Below are positions 63,261-64,000 of a DNA stretch of 64,000 nt, piece by piece. The stretch covers positions 1,798,001-1,862,000 of the forward strand of contig NZ_CP095487.1 in the NCBI RefSeq assembly GCF_023028345.1. The letters run 5' to 3'. Position numbers and translations under genes: made by a program. Within the stretch, counting starts at the first letter, position 1, and every line of letters begins with the position of its first letter. This stretch comes from Halorientalis marina. GTDB taxonomy: Archaea; Halobacteriota; Halobacteria; Halobacteriales; Haloarculaceae. The notes beneath the pieces are model-generated. The model did no database searches. It had not been told where the DNA came from and saw nothing but the letters and a program-made list of their open reading frames with translations.

Positions 63261-64000
63261 TCACTCGTCGCGACGGTCGCTGACGCAGTCCTCGATGGGT
63301 TCGAGGAGTTCGTCGGCGACGGTGTACGGGTCGGTCTCCCGGGCCATTACGGCCTCGACGAACGAGTCCAGCCCGCCGCGGGCCTCGATCTCCTCGGCCA
63401 GCAGGCCGGCGGCGTCCTCCCGGAGGAGGGTGCGTATCTCCGAAGCGTAGCGGTCGCGCGCGATCTCGTCGAGTTGCCCGGAGGTCTCCAGGAACTCGCG
63501 GTGGTCGTCGAGCGCCTCGACCAGGTCCTCGAGTCCCTCGCCGGTCTTGGCGACCGTCTCGACGATGGGCGGTTTCCAGCCCGCGCCCTCGCTTTCCTCG
63601 TCGGCTCGCGTCTCGACGGCGACGGTCTCGGCGTCCGACTCGACGGCGCCGTGGTGGCCCGTGGCGACCGACACCTCGTCCCGGCGCATCTCGATCATCT
63701 CCCGGAGGTCCGAGACCGTCCGGTTCGCCCCCTCCAGGTCCGCCTTGTTCACGACGAACAGGTCAGCGATCTCCAGGATGCCGGCCTTGAGCATCTGGAC
63801 GTCGTCGCCGCTTCCGGGTGGGACGAGGACGGTCACGGTGTCGGCGGTCCGGACGATATCGACCTCGTTCTGTCCGGCACCGACGGTCTCGATGATGATC
63901 TTGTCCTTCCCGAAGGCGTCGAGCGCCTTGACGGCGTCCGTCGTCGCCGTCGAGAGGCCGCCGAGCGTCCCGCGTGCGGACATCGAGCGGAAGAACACGT
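63261..64000 (-). CDS. meaB: MeaB-type GTPase, methylmalonyl-CoA mutase accessory protein (C-terminal part)
   Basis: About 246 residues of the C-terminal part; the gene continues past the right edge, and the first in-window codons are internal. 'MSARGTLGGLSTATTDAVKA', 'IIIETVGAGQNEVDIVRTAD' (switch), the PPGSGDDVQMLKAG and NKADLEGANRTVSDL guanine-specificity motifs are typical of MeaB/ArgK. It loads or protects the cobalamin cofactor of methylmalonyl-CoA mutase. No mutase gene lies in the window; B12 uptake genes btuFCD are 60 kb away. Confidence 0.9.
   Translation of the reverse strand, partial: VFFRSMSARGTLGGLSTATTDAVKALDAFGKDKIIIETVGAGQNEVDIVRTADTVTVLVPPGSGDDVQMLKAGILEIADLFVVNKADLEGANRTVSDLREMIEMRRDEVSVATGHHGAVESDAETVAVETRADEESEGAGWKPPIVETVAKTGEGLEDLVEALDDHREFLETSGQLDEIARDRYASEIRTLLREDAAGLLAEEIEARGGLDSFVEAVMARETDPYTVADELLEPIEDCVSDRRDE

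Noticed and set aside
63145..63264. Extension of nosL to a GTG overlapping the meaB stop
   Set aside because: The 4-base GTGA overlap is tempting, but it would place 40 hydrophilic residues before the Tat signal. ATG 63144 gives a usual signal, although operon coupling to meaB cannot be excluded.

Overview
The window is chromosomal DNA of a haloarchaeon (class Halobacteria). The evidence is very high GC, strongly acidic proteins, TATA elements 25-30 bases upstream of many start codons with almost no leader, haloarchaeal Tat lipoproteins, bacterio-opsin-activator-type regulators, type IV pilins with archaeal N-termini, and a Haloferax-like nar operon. There are about 76 protein genes packed closely in short co-oriented runs. 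I found no rRNA, tRNA, CRISPR array, insertion sequence or phage segment. Both ends cut genes: srp19 on the left and a meaB-type GTPase on the right.

Layout. 0-4 kb: srp19 end; divergent cobalamin/corrinoid uptake genes btuF and btuCD; a hotdog thioesterase. 4-6 kb: overlapping gluconeogenic pair, archaeal class I aldolase and fructose-1,6-bisphosphatase. 6-24.6 kb: housekeeping and accessory genes, including a CHY zinc finger protein, AI-2E family exporter, a Tat lipoprotein with a weakly Vps62-like region, a GMC oxidoreductase, a membrane-anchored Mrr-like nuclease with zinc ribbons, a drug-type ABC exporter, a Baeyer-Villiger-type monooxygenase, an ACAD11-like acyl-CoA dehydrogenase and a quinone oxidoreductase-like MDR protein. 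24.6-36.4 kb: an 11-gene minus-strand respiratory nitrate reductase operon (membrane protein, Rieske, cytochrome b, small membrane protein, NarG, NarH, heme-binding subunit, NarJ, polytopic membrane protein, HEAT-repeat protein, Mrp-DUF2249 carrier). The Cys-rich regulator NarO is encoded divergently across a 457-base intergenic region.

37.5-48.6 kb: two solitary pilin-like proteins, universal stress protein, voltage-gated-like K+ channel with zinc ribbon, DUF2250 protein, HAD phosphatase, a thiE-thiM-SDR operon, and two fatty-acid/hydroxybutyrate oxidation genes. 49-53 kb: a ModE/TOBE regulator divergent from a tungstate/molybdate ABC transporter (wtpABC), with a palindrome at the transporter promoter. 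53-58 kb: acyl-CoA dehydrogenase, small membrane proteins, a PadR regulator, an FMN-binding protein, and a translationally coupled thiolase-DUF35 pair. 58-64 kb: alpha/beta hydrolase, then the nosL-nosD-nosF-nosY copper-site maturation operon of nitrous oxide reductase (no nosZ in the window), then meaB.

Together the genes describe a facultatively anaerobic, denitrifying heterotroph. NarGH, its bc-type electron-transfer partners and chaperones, NarO, molybdate/tungstate uptake and the nos maturation genes are parts of one physiology, although they lie in three separate loci. Several open questions deserve attention: the three accessory genes at the distal end of the nar operon, the Mrp-DUF2249 fusion, the unusually long pre-Tat segment of NarG, the NosL-like domain fused to NosD, and palindromes at the nar/narO, wtpA and nosL promoters.
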